Source of the DNA: Deltaproteobacteria bacterium
GTDB taxonomy: Bacteria > Myxococcota_A > Polyangia > Polyangiales > Sandaracinaceae
Direction of reading: 5' to 3'
Length of the DNA stretch: 39,729 nt
NCBI GenBank assembly: GCA_017303575.1
Contig: JAFLCL010000050.1
Coordinates: 1 to 39,729 of the forward strand
Shown: one piece after another, positions 31,731 to 39,729 of the stretch
How the letters are laid out: every line of letters begins with the position of its first letter
How positions within the stretch are numbered: the first letter of the stretch is position 1
Made by a program: the position numbers and the translations under genes
The notes under the pieces: model-generated
Seen by the model: the letters and a program-made list of their open reading frames with translations, nothing else
What the model was told of the DNA's origin: nothing
The model's database searches: none

Positions 31731-32795
31731 GTGAACCACCGACGCGTGATCATCGGTCGCCTCTCGACGAGTCTCCTCCTCGTCTCCCTGTCGGCCTGTG
31801 CAGATCCGAGCGCGCGTCCATCGCACGACGCAGGGCCACCGCCGAGCGCGGACGCGCACGCGACCGACGCGCGCGTGGCGGAGGGTGTCGATGCACCGCT
31901 CGATCCCACCCTCGATGCGTTCACGAGCGACGACGCGTGGATCGCCCCGTCCGAGCCGGATGCGTTCACGCCGTTCGGGCCGCCGCTCGCGTCGCCGCCC
32001 TCGGGGCCTCCCGATCACGCGTACGTCATTCACGCGCTCGCGTCCGAACGGCCGGACCTGCTCACGGGCTCGTGCCTCGCGATGGGAGGCACGCGCGAAT
32101 TCCTCTTCGAAGCGGTGCGTCGTCTTCGCGCGATCGATCTGCGCTACGGCCTCGTCGTGCGAGGAGGCGTGCTGCTCGAAGATCGGGTCGGCTACTACTG
32201 GGGCTCGGGCAGTGCCGAGGGCTCGAGCGAGATCTACGCGCTCGACGTGATCGTGCGGCACTGCGCGCGCCCCGGGATCGACGATCCGGCCGCTCCGGGA
32301 TGGGGCGACGACACGGGCGCGGGCGGCACCTGGACGATCGCGCCGCTCGTGGGCGTGCTGCCCGAGCACGACGCCGGCCCGCCGATCGACGCGAGCCTCG
32401 ATGCACCCGCACCTCCCGCACCGCTGCCGTTGCCGGACATGCGCAGCGTGGTGGATGCGCTCGCGGCCGAGAGGCCCGATCTGCTCGCGGCCTCGTGCGT
32501 GGACACGGGCGGCAACAACGAGTTCCTCTTCGAGCTCGTGCGCCGGCTGCGCCGCATCGACACGCGCTGGGGCCTCAACTGGAAGCGCGCGCGCATCGGC
32601 GACATGTCGCAAGACGTCGTCGACTACTACTGGGGCACGCCCGGTCCGATCGAGGACGGCTTCGACACGTACGTCGTCGACGTGATCGGAGGCCACTGCG
32701 GCCCCGATCCTCGTCCCGCGTTCACCGACGTGACCGACTTCGGCAGCACCGGCGCGCGATGGACGCTCGCGGGTCGAAGCGATCTCGGCCCGTGA
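31731..32795 (+). CDS. Lipoprotein with a tandemly duplicated ~110-residue domain
   Basis: 354 residues from GTG 31731. Signal STSLLLVSLSAC (Cys23), then a long Asp/Ala/Pro linker (24-92). Residues 95-204 and 236-346 are two copies of one domain. Shared landmarks are HALASERPDLLTGSC / DALAAERPDLLAASC, FLFEAVRRLRAID / FLFELVRRLRRID, YGLVVRG / WGLNWKR, GYYWG / DYYWG, the DVIxxHC strand, and a terminal WTI / RWTL. Each copy has one Cys near its start (115, 256) and one in DVIxxHC (178, 323), likely a disulfide. Family not recognised; surface location is inferred from the signal. Confidence 0.7.
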   Translation: MNHRRVIIGRLSTSLLLVSLSACADPSARPSHDAGPPPSADAHATDARVAEGVDAPLDPTLDAFTSDDAWIAPSEPDAFTPFGPPLASPPSGPPDHAYVIHALASERPDLLTGSCLAMGGTREFLFEAVRRLRAIDLRYGLVVRGGVLLEDRVGYYWGSGSAEGSSEIYALDVIVRHCARPGIDDPAAPGWGDDTGAGGTWTIAPLVGVLPEHDAGPPIDASLDAPAPPAPLPLPDMRSVVDALAAERPDLLAASCVDTGGNNEFLFELVRRLRRIDTRWGLNWKRARIGDMSQDVVDYYWGTPGPIEDGFDTYVVDVIGGHCGPDPRPAFTDVTDFGSTGARWTLAGRSDLGP

Positions 32796-32816
32796 GCGAC
32801 AGCGTCGAGCCCGCGA

Positions 32817-34559
32817 TCAGATGCCGCCGCCGATGCCGATGCGGCGCTCGACGAAGCCCATGCGGCTCGAGCCCACGCGCACGGTGGCCCAGCCACGGCC
32901 GAGCGCTGTGAAGCGCAGCGTGTGGCTCGTCTCGCTGCCGCCCGAGGCCTGATGGAAGATCGCCTGTGAGCCGGCCTCGAGGCCCTTGCCCCAGCCCTCG
33001 AGGTGACCGACCGACAAGCGCGTGCGCAGCGGCTCTTCGAGCGTGCAGCCCTCGCACGAGATGTCGGCGTACGCGCCCTCGTTGAACGGACGCGTGAGGC
33101 CGTGCTTCATCCCGTAGGTGGGCAGGTACCCGTGGTTCTCGACGGTGACCGACACGCGCGTGACGTTCTCTCGAATGGGGGCTACCTCGACGCGGCTGAT
33201 CACGAGCCTCGGCAGCATCGCGGCCACGCGCAGCATCAGCTTCGTCTGCGCCTGACAGATCGTGTCGAGCTCTTCGTAGGGCGGGTTGTAGAGACCGACG
33301 CGTCGATCGAGGCCACCGACCTCGACCTCACCGAGCTGCTCGTGACGGATGCGCTTCCACGGCTGGAAGATGCGGCCTTGGTTGTGCTCCGCGTCCCAGC
33401 GCGCGAGCTTGGCGAGATCCTCGCGCGTGAGCGACGTGTAGTAGTCCACGAAGCGCTTGGGCCGCTTCATGCCCAGCCGCGCGAAGATGTCCCAGAGCTC
33501 GCACACGTACGACAGCGTCGCGCGGTGCTCGTACGCCCACTCCGAGAGCGCGCCGTAGAGCGGCTTGTCGGGCTCGTAGAGGAACTCGGCGTAGCCGCTC
33601 ACCATCGGGTAGGTCGTGATCTCCTCGGCCCACGCGCCGACCTGCCTGTACACCGCGAGATCGAACGGCTGCATCTTGCCGTCGGGCACGTCACCGGGCG
33701 GACGGATGAAGCAGCCACCGAACGTGTGGAGGTTGAGCCACGCATAGAGGTTCGGAAGGCGGCTCGCGGCCTCGATCACCGCGCGCGACTCGGGCTCGCT
33801 CCCGGGGTAGCTGCCCGCGCCCGCTTGGTCCGGCTCGCTCGTCCACCGGAACGGGAAGTTGCGGTTGAGGTCGGGGTAGTTGTCGCCGAGGAAGTAAGGC
33901 GTCGGGATCTGATCACCGTCGAAGTGCTCGATGCGCCCCTCGGGCCAGAGCTTGTAGAACGGACCGACGTCGTCGAGCGTGCGCGGCACCATCAGACCGG
34001 GCACCGATGGATGCTCCACGAAGTCGCCCGTCGGGTCCTGCTTGCGCATCAGCAGCATGCGGCCGTCGCCGTCGAGATCGGCTGCGATCCAACGCGAAGC
34101 GCCGCCGTTCGTGCGCTCGTCGCGCGGCACCGAGCGCACGTAGCGGCCCGTGGTCAGCACGGCCTCCGCGCCATCGGGCGAGATGCGCGGCACGACGTAG
34201 AAGAGCGCGCCCTGCACCGCGCGCTCCATGTGATGCGGCAGGCCGAGCCCGGACGCGGGGCCACCGCTCTGGGCGATGTGGATCGAGATCACGGCCTCGG
34301 CGATCGCGAGCGCCACGGAGCTGCCTGCGACCTCAGCCGCGTGCATGTTGCCGTCGATCCACACGCCGGGGCGGCCATCCTCGGGGTTGGCCCCGATCAC
34401 GAGCATCCACATCTCGCGGTTCTCGCGCGTGCGACCGATCTCCCGCAGCGAGACGAACGCAGGATAGGCCGTGGCCCACGCGCGCAGCTGTGACGTGATC
34501 GCGGCGTGGTCGAGGTAGCTCTTGCGGAAGCCGCGTGAGAGAGAGGCGAGGTCGATCAT
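32817..34559 (-). CDS. M14 family zinc carboxypeptidase, cytoplasmic-type
   Basis: 580 residues from ATG 34559. No signal peptide, unlike most neighbours. Zinc ligands are HAAE (H73, E76) and H278 in NLHTFGG. The substrate-binding pair is LNRN (231-234), and the catalytic Glu is E354 in YVCELWD. The peptidase part spans ~10-370; the remaining ~200 residues are beta-rich (EVEVGGLDRR; SRVEVAPIRENVTRVSVTVENHGYLP) and may be a sandwich domain as in some large M14 members. The order H-x-x-E, His, Glu is complete, so catalysis is expected. Substrate unknown. It is divergent from terC across the repeat region. Confidence 0.85.
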   Translation of the reverse strand: MIDLASLSRGFRKSYLDHAAITSQLRAWATAYPAFVSLREIGRTRENREMWMLVIGANPEDGRPGVWIDGNMHAAEVAGSSVALAIAEAVISIHIAQSGGPASGLGLPHHMERAVQGALFYVVPRISPDGAEAVLTTGRYVRSVPRDERTNGGASRWIAADLDGDGRMLLMRKQDPTGDFVEHPSVPGLMVPRTLDDVGPFYKLWPEGRIEHFDGDQIPTPYFLGDNYPDLNRNFPFRWTSEPDQAGAGSYPGSEPESRAVIEAASRLPNLYAWLNLHTFGGCFIRPPGDVPDGKMQPFDLAVYRQVGAWAEEITTYPMVSGYAEFLYEPDKPLYGALSEWAYEHRATLSYVCELWDIFARLGMKRPKRFVDYYTSLTREDLAKLARWDAEHNQGRIFQPWKRIRHEQLGEVEVGGLDRRVGLYNPPYEELDTICQAQTKLMLRVAAMLPRLVISRVEVAPIRENVTRVSVTVENHGYLPTYGMKHGLTRPFNEGAYADISCEGCTLEEPLRTRLSVGHLEGWGKGLEAGSQAIFHQASGGSETSHTLRFTALGRGWATVRVGSSRMGFVERRIGIGGGI

Positions 34560-34780
34560 CGCCGCGAGGATGCCAGACCTCGGATCCGTCAGCGGCCCCG
34601 AAACACTGGAGATTCCAAGCTCGGCTCGGACACTTCGCCGCGCGCAGCGTCTCGGCAGAGCCCAGCTCACCGAATTCGCTGCCCCGAGCGCCTCGCGGCT
34701 GCGCGAGACGCCTGCGCGACCGATCGCGCCAAGCTCAGCTCACTCGGGGATTCGTCGAACCGGTCGCCAAAGCGGAATTC

Positions 34781-34944
34781 GAGAGCCGAGCTCAGACATG
34801 TCGTTGCGCGCAGCGATCGGCGAGAGCCGAGCTTGCCGACGAGACGCCGCGCAGCGATCGACGAGAGCCGAGCTCGAACACAGTGGTCGCGCGGACGACG
34901 GGCGAGAGCCGAGCTTGGCGACGAGCGGTCGCGCAGCCGAGGCC
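34781..34944. repeat. 41-bp tandem repeat, four in-phase units plus diverged upstream copies
   Basis: GAGAGCCGAGCT starts at 34781, 34822, 34863 and 34904, exactly 41 bases apart. The rest of each unit is a variable GACGAGxx-GCGCAGCGA stretch. Less regular copies with the same AGCT core occur at about 34618, 34664 and 34732. Period 41 is not a multiple of three, and the apparent frames across it are Arg/Ala shadows, so it is non-coding. The 470-base gap 34560-35029 between the divergent M14 and terC genes is largely this array; nothing else is clear in it. Confidence 0.8.
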
Positions 34945-35029
34945 CTGCGAAGCATCGGGTTCTCCGACGTGCGGTGGTGGTTGAACCGAGGGGCCGCATG
35001 AACGGGGCGGACGCGGAGTTGGGGCTCTC

Positions 35030-36043
35030 GTGCTCCTCGCGTACGCAGCCTTCGCCGCCGTCGTCCTCGCGCTCGTCGCGCTCGACCTCGGTGTCCTGCA
35101 CCGGAAGTCGCACGCGCCGTCGCTCAAGGAGTCGCTGGGCTTCACCGCGCTCTGGGTCGCCGTCGGCGTGAGCTTCTCGGCGGTCGTGTACTGGGCGTAC
35201 GAGACCCACGTCTTCGGGTTGGGTCTCGCGGTGGATCAGCTCTCGGGGCACGCACCGCGCGACGTCGGCGGTGGCGAGGCCACGCTGCTCTACCTCACGG
35301 GCTACGCGCTCGAGAAGGCGCTCGCGCTCGACAACCTCTTCGTCATGCTCTTCATCTTCCGCGCGCTGAAGATCGACGAGCGCTACCAGCACCGGGTGCT
35401 CTTCTGGGGAATCCTCGGCGCGCTCGTCTTGCGCGGCGGCATGGTCGCGGTGGGCGCCGCGATGATCCACCGGTTCGAGTGGATTCTCTACGTGTTCGGC
35501 GCGCTGCTCGTGTGGAGCGGCCTCAAGCTCCTGCGCCCCAAGCGCGAGAGTGAGAACGAGGCCGAAGAGCTGCCCGCCGTCGTGCGATGGCTGCACCGCT
35601 TCGTGCGCGTGGAGCGCGTCGACAGCCCCGCGCTGATCGTGAAGACGCCGACCGGCTGGGCGTTCACGGTGTCGTTCCTCGCGCTCGTCTCGATCGAGCT
35701 CGCGGACGTGGTGTTCGCGATCGACTCGATCCCCGCGATCTTCGCCGTCACGCTCGATCCATTCGTCGTGCTCACGTCGAACGTGCTCGCGGTGCTCGGC
35801 CTGCGCTCGCTGTACTTCGTGCTCGCCGTCGCGGCCGATCGGCTCGTGTACTTGGGTCGTGCGCTCGCCGTCGTGCTCGTGTTCGTGGGCGTGAAGATGA
35901 TCGCGCTCCACTGGGACCTGCATGTGCCTCCTCTCGCGTCCCTCTCGGTCATCGCGCTCACCATGCTGGTCGGCGTCGTCGCATCACTCCGGGCCTCGAA
36001 GGCGCGCTCGAGCGACGACGGAGCTTCGCCCCTCACGTCCTGA
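35030..36043 (+). CDS. TerC/Alx-family membrane protein (first of tandem pair)
   Basis: 337 residues, GTG 35030 with GGAG about 12 bases upstream. Seven to nine membrane spans. Family signatures: YLTGYALEKALALDNLFVMLFIF (split over two spans), WGILGALVLRGGMVAVGAA, and IELADVVFAIDSIPAIFAVT, which carries the conserved acidic residues of the transport site. TerC/Alx proteins export manganese or related ions, and Alx is induced by alkaline pH. A polar cytoplasmic loop of ~45 residues (RPKRESENEAEELPAVVRWLHR) sits mid-chain. It is followed by a close paralogue and preceded by the tandem repeat. Confidence 0.9.
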   Translation: MLLAYAAFAAVVLALVALDLGVLHRKSHAPSLKESLGFTALWVAVGVSFSAVVYWAYETHVFGLGLAVDQLSGHAPRDVGGGEATLLYLTGYALEKALALDNLFVMLFIFRALKIDERYQHRVLFWGILGALVLRGGMVAVGAAMIHRFEWILYVFGALLVWSGLKLLRPKRESENEAEELPAVVRWLHRFVRVERVDSPALIVKTPTGWAFTVSFLALVSIELADVVFAIDSIPAIFAVTLDPFVVLTSNVLAVLGLRSLYFVLAVAADRLVYLGRALAVVLVFVGVKMIALHWDLHVPPLASLSVIALTMLVGVVASLRASKARSSDDGASPLTS

Positions 36044-36184
36044 GTGCCGAACGCACGAGCCACCGAGTCGAGCACGGTGGTGGCAGCTTCGCCTCGGTGG
36101 GGCGCAGATGCCTCAGTCCAATCTGGGTCCTCCGCGGTGCCGACCGCATGGGCCGTTGGCGCGCGGCCCGCTACGCTCAGGATC

Positions 36185-37225
36185 GTGCTCGCCGCCTACG
36201 CATGCTTCACGGCCCTCGTGATCGCGCTCATCGCGCTCGATCTGGGCGTCTTGCACCGCAAGGCGCACGCGCCTTCGATGAAGGAGTCGCTGGGCTTCAC
36301 CGTGCTGTGGATCAGCTGCGGTCTCGCCTTCAGCGGCATCGTGTACTGGGGATACGAGTCACACGTGTTCGGTCTCGGGCGCGACATCGCGCAGCTCTCG
36401 GGGCACGCGCCGCGCGATGTCGGCGGCGGCGAGGCCGTGCTGCTCTACCTCACGGGCTACGCGCTCGAGAAGGCCCTCGCGCTCGACAACCTCTTCGTCA
36501 TGCTGTTCGTCTTCCGCGCGCTGAAGGTGGACGGCCGCTACCAGCATCGCGTGCTCTTCTGGGGCATCCTCGGCGCGCTGATCCTGCGCGGCGGCATGAT
36601 CGCCGTCGGCGCTGCGGTGGTGCACCGCTTCGAGTGGATCCTCTACGTGTTCGGCGCGCTGCTCGTGTGGAGCGGCGTGAAGCTCATGCGCCCCAAGAAG
36701 GAGGGCGCGGGCGACGAGGAGCTCCCCGTCGTCGTGCGATGGATCCACCGCTACCTCCCGGTCGAGCGCTCCGACAGCCCCGGCTTCTTCGTGAAGACCG
36801 AGCGAGGCTGGGCCCTCACGGTCTCGTTCCTCGCCCTCGTCTCGATCGAGATCGCAGACGCTGTGTTCGCCGTGGACTCCATCCCCGCGATCTTCGCGGT
36901 GACGCTCGATCCGTTCATCGTGCTCACGTCCAACGTGCTCGCGATGCTGGGCCTCCGCTCGCTCTACTTCGTGCTCGCGGCCGCCGCGGACCGTCTCGTC
37001 TACCTCGGTCGCGCGCTGGCGATCGTGCTCGTGTTCGTGGGCGTGAAGATGATCGCGCTCTACTGGGATCTGCACATCCCGCCGCTCGCGTCGCTCGCCT
37101 TCATCGCGCTCACGATGACGATCGGCATCGTCGCCTCGCTCCGTGTCGCCGCGAAGAAGAAGGATGCGCCCGCACCGGCCGCGTCTCCGGCCGCACCCAT
37201 CCATCCGACTGCCACGCAGCCCTGA
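36185..37225 (+). CDS. TerC/Alx-family membrane protein (second of tandem pair)
   Basis: 346 residues from GTG 36185, with AGGA just upstream; the longer open frame back to 36044 gives a non-membrane N-terminus not shared with the paralogue. It matches the preceding TerC almost throughout (for example VLHRKxHAPSxKESLGFT, YLTGYALEKALALDNLFVML and AIDSIPAIFAVTLDPF versus AVDSIPAIFAVTLDPF), with a different C-terminal tail (KKKDAPAPAASPAAP). The 141-base gap between the genes holds no other feature. The same metal-export role is expected, possibly with different regulation. Confidence 0.88.
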   Translation: MLAAYACFTALVIALIALDLGVLHRKAHAPSMKESLGFTVLWISCGLAFSGIVYWGYESHVFGLGRDIAQLSGHAPRDVGGGEAVLLYLTGYALEKALALDNLFVMLFVFRALKVDGRYQHRVLFWGILGALILRGGMIAVGAAVVHRFEWILYVFGALLVWSGVKLMRPKKEGAGDEELPVVVRWIHRYLPVERSDSPGFFVKTERGWALTVSFLALVSIEIADAVFAVDSIPAIFAVTLDPFIVLTSNVLAMLGLRSLYFVLAAAADRLVYLGRALAIVLVFVGVKMIALYWDLHIPPLASLAFIALTMTIGIVASLRVAAKKKDAPAPAASPAAPIHPTATQP

Positions 37226-37261
37226 TCGCATCGCGGCCCGGACGCCGCGCTCACGTCGCGC

Positions 37262-37984
37262 TCACGTCGCGCGGATCACCATGCGCAGGCCGGGCGCGTC
37301 GCCGAGCACGAGCTGGATCGGCTGCTGGCGTTCGCGGTAGCTCGCCGTGCGACCCGCGAGATCGAAGCGTCGATCGCAGCGATCCGGATCCCACGTCTGC
37401 CCCAGCACCTCGAGGGTGTCGCCCTCCCGGATCTCCAGCGCGCGCCCCGCACCGCTCGACGACACGTTCGTGAGCGCGCTCGAGAGCGCGGGATGACAGA
37501 GGTCCGCGACGTGCGCCTCGAGCGAGCGCTCACGCGGCGCGCCGATCACGAGCGGCATCTGCGCGAACGCGATGGCGATCGGCGCGAGCCCCGGCGTCTC
37601 GAGCGCGAAGTGGATCGAGTCGAGCAGACGCGCGGCGCCGAGCCACAGATCGCGAAGGACGACATCGTCGCTGGGCTCGCGAGGCGACAAGCACACGACG
37701 CGTCCCGACGCGCGGCGGATGGATCCGAACGGATCCTCCTCCCCGTCGAGCACCTCGGTGCGAGCGTCGAAGAGGCCGAGCGCGTCTCGCCCCGCCGTGT
37801 CGAAGGGGGTAGCGAGCTCGAGCGTGGGCTCGGCCCCGAAAAGGCGCGCCCAGAGACTGGGCTCGGCGCGTCGCAGGTACGGAGCTTCCTCCACGAAGCC
37901 GAGGATCTCGGCGCGCTCGTCCCGCGCGCGGTGCTCGACCGCGCGGGGCCCCTCGATGTGCATCCAGTGCAGCGTGCGCGTCAT
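37262..37984 (-). CDS. Unknown protein, likely co-transcribed with boxB
   Basis: 240 residues, not recognised. No signal peptide or membrane span. The N-terminal part is acidic and mixed alpha/beta. The C-terminal stretch (GRALEIREGDTLEVLGQT, then ERQQPIQLVLGD) resembles the small beta domain seen in GIDE-type proteins, but only weakly. ATG 37984 lies 13 bases after the boxB stop on the same strand, so it is probably translated from the boxB mRNA. A link to benzoyl-CoA metabolism is inference from position only. Confidence 0.6.
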   Translation of the reverse strand: MTRTLHWMHIEGPRAVEHRARDERAEILGFVEEAPYLRRAEPSLWARLFGAEPTLELATPFDTAGRDALGLFDARTEVLDGEEDPFGSIRRASGRVVCLSPREPSDDVVLRDLWLGAARLLDSIHFALETPGLAPIAIAFAQMPLVIGAPRERSLEAHVADLCHPALSSALTNVSSSGAGRALEIREGDTLEVLGQTWDPDRCDRRFDLAGRTASYRERQQPIQLVLGDAPGLRMVIRAT

Positions 37985-37997
37985 CGCGACGCGTCGA

Positions 37998-39422
37998 TCA
38001 CTCCGCTTCGACCTGATGGAACTTCACGTACTCCCAGTCGAACGGCTTGTTGTCGACGCCCTGCTTCGGCGGTGCGATCCAGTTCGCGATCTTGCCGCGC
38101 TCGTGCACCGGCACCATCAGCGAGCGCACGTACGCGCGGTCCGCGGCGGTGGGCAGCCACTCGTCACGCTTCGCCTCGAACTGCTCCTTCGTGATCATCT
38201 CGCCGCGGAGATCGAACGCGAGGCCGGCGTACATGCCCATCGAGCGGTTGAAGCGGCGGTTGGGGATGAAGAGCTCGTGCGTGAGGCCGCTCTTCTTGAT
38301 CGTGTGGTTCCACTTGCGGACCGCGCGCTCGCAGTCGGCGATGTACTCGTCGCGCAGGACCTCGTTCATCGCGTTGCGGAGCGGGACGTCCTTCGAGCTG
38401 AGTCGACCCTCCGACAGCACGTTCATCGTGTAGCTGCCCTCGAGCGCGGTGTGGTCCTGGTACTTCTCGCGCTCGCGGAAGCGGCCCTTGAGGCCCGTCG
38501 CGAAGTAGTCGGCCGCGTTCGAGCTGATCTCGCCGCCGAAGAGCTCGACGGCGCTCGAGAACCAGAAGTTGATCCACTTCTGGATGGTCGGCAGATCGAT
38601 GCCACCGAGCGCCCGCGCATCGCCGTTCGGATCCTGCTTCGTGAGCTCGGCCGCGCGCTGCACGATGCGCTCGATGCCCGTCTCGCCCGTGAAGAGATGG
38701 AAGCTCTCCTCGGTGAGCATGAACTGCGTCGCGCGCGCGAGCGGATCGAAGCCCGACTCGCTGAGCGCCGCGAGCTGGTACTTGCCGTCGCGGTCCGTGA
38801 ACATCGTGAAGCAGAAGAACGAGAGCCAGTCCTCGGTCTTCTCGTTGAACGTCTGGAGGATGCGCGGCTTGTCGGCGTTGCCCGAGCGGCGCTGCAGCAG
38901 ATCCTCTGCTTCTTCGCGACCGTCCTTGCCGAAGTACTGGTGGAGCAGGTGAACCATCGCCCAGAGGTGGCGGCCCTCCTCGACGTTCACCTGGAAGAGC
39001 GAGCGCAGGTCGAACATCGAGGGCGCGCACTTGCCCAGCAAGCGCTGCTGCTCGACCGACGCGGGCTCGGTGTCGGCCTGCGTGACGATGATCCGTCGCA
39101 GGATGCCGCGGAGCTCACCGGGGACCTCGTTCCACGCCTTCTGGCCCTGGTGGTCGCCGAAGCCGATGTCGCGCTCTTCGCTGCGCGGCGTGAGGAAGAT
39201 GCCCCAACGGTAGTCGGGCATCTTCACGTATTCGTAGTTGGCCCAGCCTTGGGGATCGACGGAGATGGCCGTTCGCAGGTAGATCTGATCCTGCTGGAAG
39301 CCCTCGGGGCCCATCTCCAGCCACCACTTGATGAAGTCGGGCTGCCACTTCTCGAGCGCACGGAGGAGCTTCTTGTCCGAGCCGAGATCGACGTTGTTGG
39401 GGATCGAGTCCGTGAGCGACAT
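37998..39422 (-). CDS. boxB: Benzoyl-CoA 2,3-epoxidase subunit B (BoxB)
   Basis: 474 residues, usual length. The signature start IPNNVDLGSDKKLLRALEKWQPDF and the blocks KMPDYRWGIFL, DTEPASVEQQR, LFQVNVEEGRHLWAM, FTDRDGKYQL and FMLTEES-FH are BoxB. Residues E119, E149, H152, D210, E239 and H242 sit where the di-iron ligands are described for this enzyme (one residue earlier in numbering). The box pathway degrades aromatic acids aerobically by epoxidising benzoyl-CoA; BoxA is the reductase and BoxC the ring-opening lyase, neither of which is in this window. ATG 39422 has GGAG about 8 bases upstream. It reads divergently from a lipoprotein gene. Confidence 0.93.
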   Translation of the reverse strand: MSLTDSIPNNVDLGSDKKLLRALEKWQPDFIKWWLEMGPEGFQQDQIYLRTAISVDPQGWANYEYVKMPDYRWGIFLTPRSEERDIGFGDHQGQKAWNEVPGELRGILRRIIVTQADTEPASVEQQRLLGKCAPSMFDLRSLFQVNVEEGRHLWAMVHLLHQYFGKDGREEAEDLLQRRSGNADKPRILQTFNEKTEDWLSFFCFTMFTDRDGKYQLAALSESGFDPLARATQFMLTEESFHLFTGETGIERIVQRAAELTKQDPNGDARALGGIDLPTIQKWINFWFSSAVELFGGEISSNAADYFATGLKGRFREREKYQDHTALEGSYTMNVLSEGRLSSKDVPLRNAMNEVLRDEYIADCERAVRKWNHTIKKSGLTHELFIPNRRFNRSMGMYAGLAFDLRGEMITKEQFEAKRDEWLPTAADRAYVRSLMVPVHERGKIANWIAPPKQGVDNKPFDWEYVKFHQVEAE

Positions 39423-39543
39423 GGCTTCTCCGAGGGCGTCTCCGAGCGTGCGCGCCCAAGAAGGACGAGCTGCGCTGGAGGCCGAGCATAGGAGCCCAGT
39501 CTCGGGGTGGGCCGTGTGCAGCCTCACGACCGAGGCCTCGCGC

Positions 39544-39729
39544 GTGGTCGCGCGTGCGAAGCCTCACCCAAGGTGTCGCAGCTGGGTCGGTGCCGTCCTC
39601 GCGTGTGGGATCGCGGCGTGCGATGCGCCGGCCGTCGTCGCGACCGACGCGAACGACGTGTTCGATGTGTCGCGCGGGGCCGACACGGGCGCGCTCGAGG
39701 CCGACGCGACCGCCGCGCCCGACGCGCGC
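39544..39729 (+). CDS. Start of a divergent lipoprotein gene (3' end outside the window)
   Basis: Too short to see whole. From GTG 39544 (an alternative GTG lies at 39514) the frame reads a basic stretch, a hydrophobic core and a lipobox (AVLACGIAAC), then an Asp/Ala/Thr-rich linker of the kind common in this window. The frame is open to the last base. The called type is lipoprotein with unknown downstream domains. It is divergent from boxB, with a gap of about 120 bases that has no clear promoter on either strand. Confidence 0.5.
   Translation, partial: MVARAKPHPRCRSWVGAVLACGIAACDAPAVVATDANDVFDVSRGADTGALEADATAAPDAR

Noticed and set aside
34781..34944. CRISPR array
   Set aside because: Units are contiguous with no unique spacers and no cas genes are nearby.
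34522..35001. Open frames across the 41-bp tandem array
   Set aside because: Period 41 shifts the frame each unit and the peptide is Arg/Ala/Ser shadow sequence.
34945..35029. yybP-ykoY manganese riboswitch before terC
   Set aside because: I looked for the conserved helix and loop sequences of this class, because terC genes often carry it, and could not find them.

Overview
The window is very GC-rich, with G/C dominating third codon positions. It is rich in lipoproteins whose signal peptide is followed by long Asp/Ala/Pro linkers, and it carries several kinase-like proteins, a bactofilin, a steroid 5-alpha-reductase family enzyme and a REP-associated transposase. Together these suggest a myxobacterium (Myxococcota, Polyangia), possibly close to Sandaracinus. 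The taxonomic call is inference from gene content and style; no rRNA or tRNA gene is present to anchor it.

Layout. 1-2.9 kb: the 3' part of a large helical-repeat protein (probably a kinase/ATPase C-terminus), then a leftward pseudokinase fused to a winged helix. 2.9-4.0 kb: a SprT-like/DUF2786 protein. 4.1-7.7 kb: a rightward group with a membrane protein, a secreted YD-repeat/Hint-like protein and a GH114-like lipoprotein. 8.0-14.4 kb: a leftward series with a clan-CD-peptidase-like lipoprotein, a VWA lipoprotein, the steroid-reductase-family protein, a small secreted protein and a membrane-anchored pseudokinase. 14.5-16.6 kb: thioredoxin with a good promoter, a small membrane protein and homoserine dehydrogenase. 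16.6-17.2 kb: a RAYT-type transposase flanked by inverted REP-like hairpins. 17.2-21.0 kb: a lipoprotein, an anchored periplasmic protein, and a coupled outer-membrane protein/bactofilin pair. 21.2-25.6 kb: an ATP synthase operon (b', b, delta, alpha, gamma). It has no beta or epsilon gene downstream and no a or c gene upstream. 25.6-32.8 kb: small membrane proteins, an SGNH-hydrolase-like protein, two VWA-type lipoproteins and a lipoprotein with a duplicated domain. 32.8-34.6 kb: an M14 metallocarboxypeptidase. 35.0-37.2 kb: two tandem TerC paralogues behind a 41-bp tandem repeat. 37.3-39.4 kb: boxB (benzoyl-CoA epoxidase) with an unknown downstream partner. The window ends in the start of a divergent lipoprotein.

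The most unusual items are non-coding or architectural. (1) A roughly 180-bp intergenic element occurs twice. It ends exactly at the stop codon of a leftward gene both times and contains hairpins that differ by compensatory changes; a possible short relic lies at 11.86-11.90 kb. (2) Hairpins with the same stem sequence bracket atpA inside the atp operon. (3) AtpA carries an extra charged segment of about 40-45 residues. (4) Several kinase-fold proteins have lost their catalytic residues. (5) A YD-repeat protein ends in a Hint-like domain with no toxin and no terminal Asn. No phage, CRISPR array or dedicated defence island is visible. Most of the window looks like ordinary chromosomal myxobacterial sequence.
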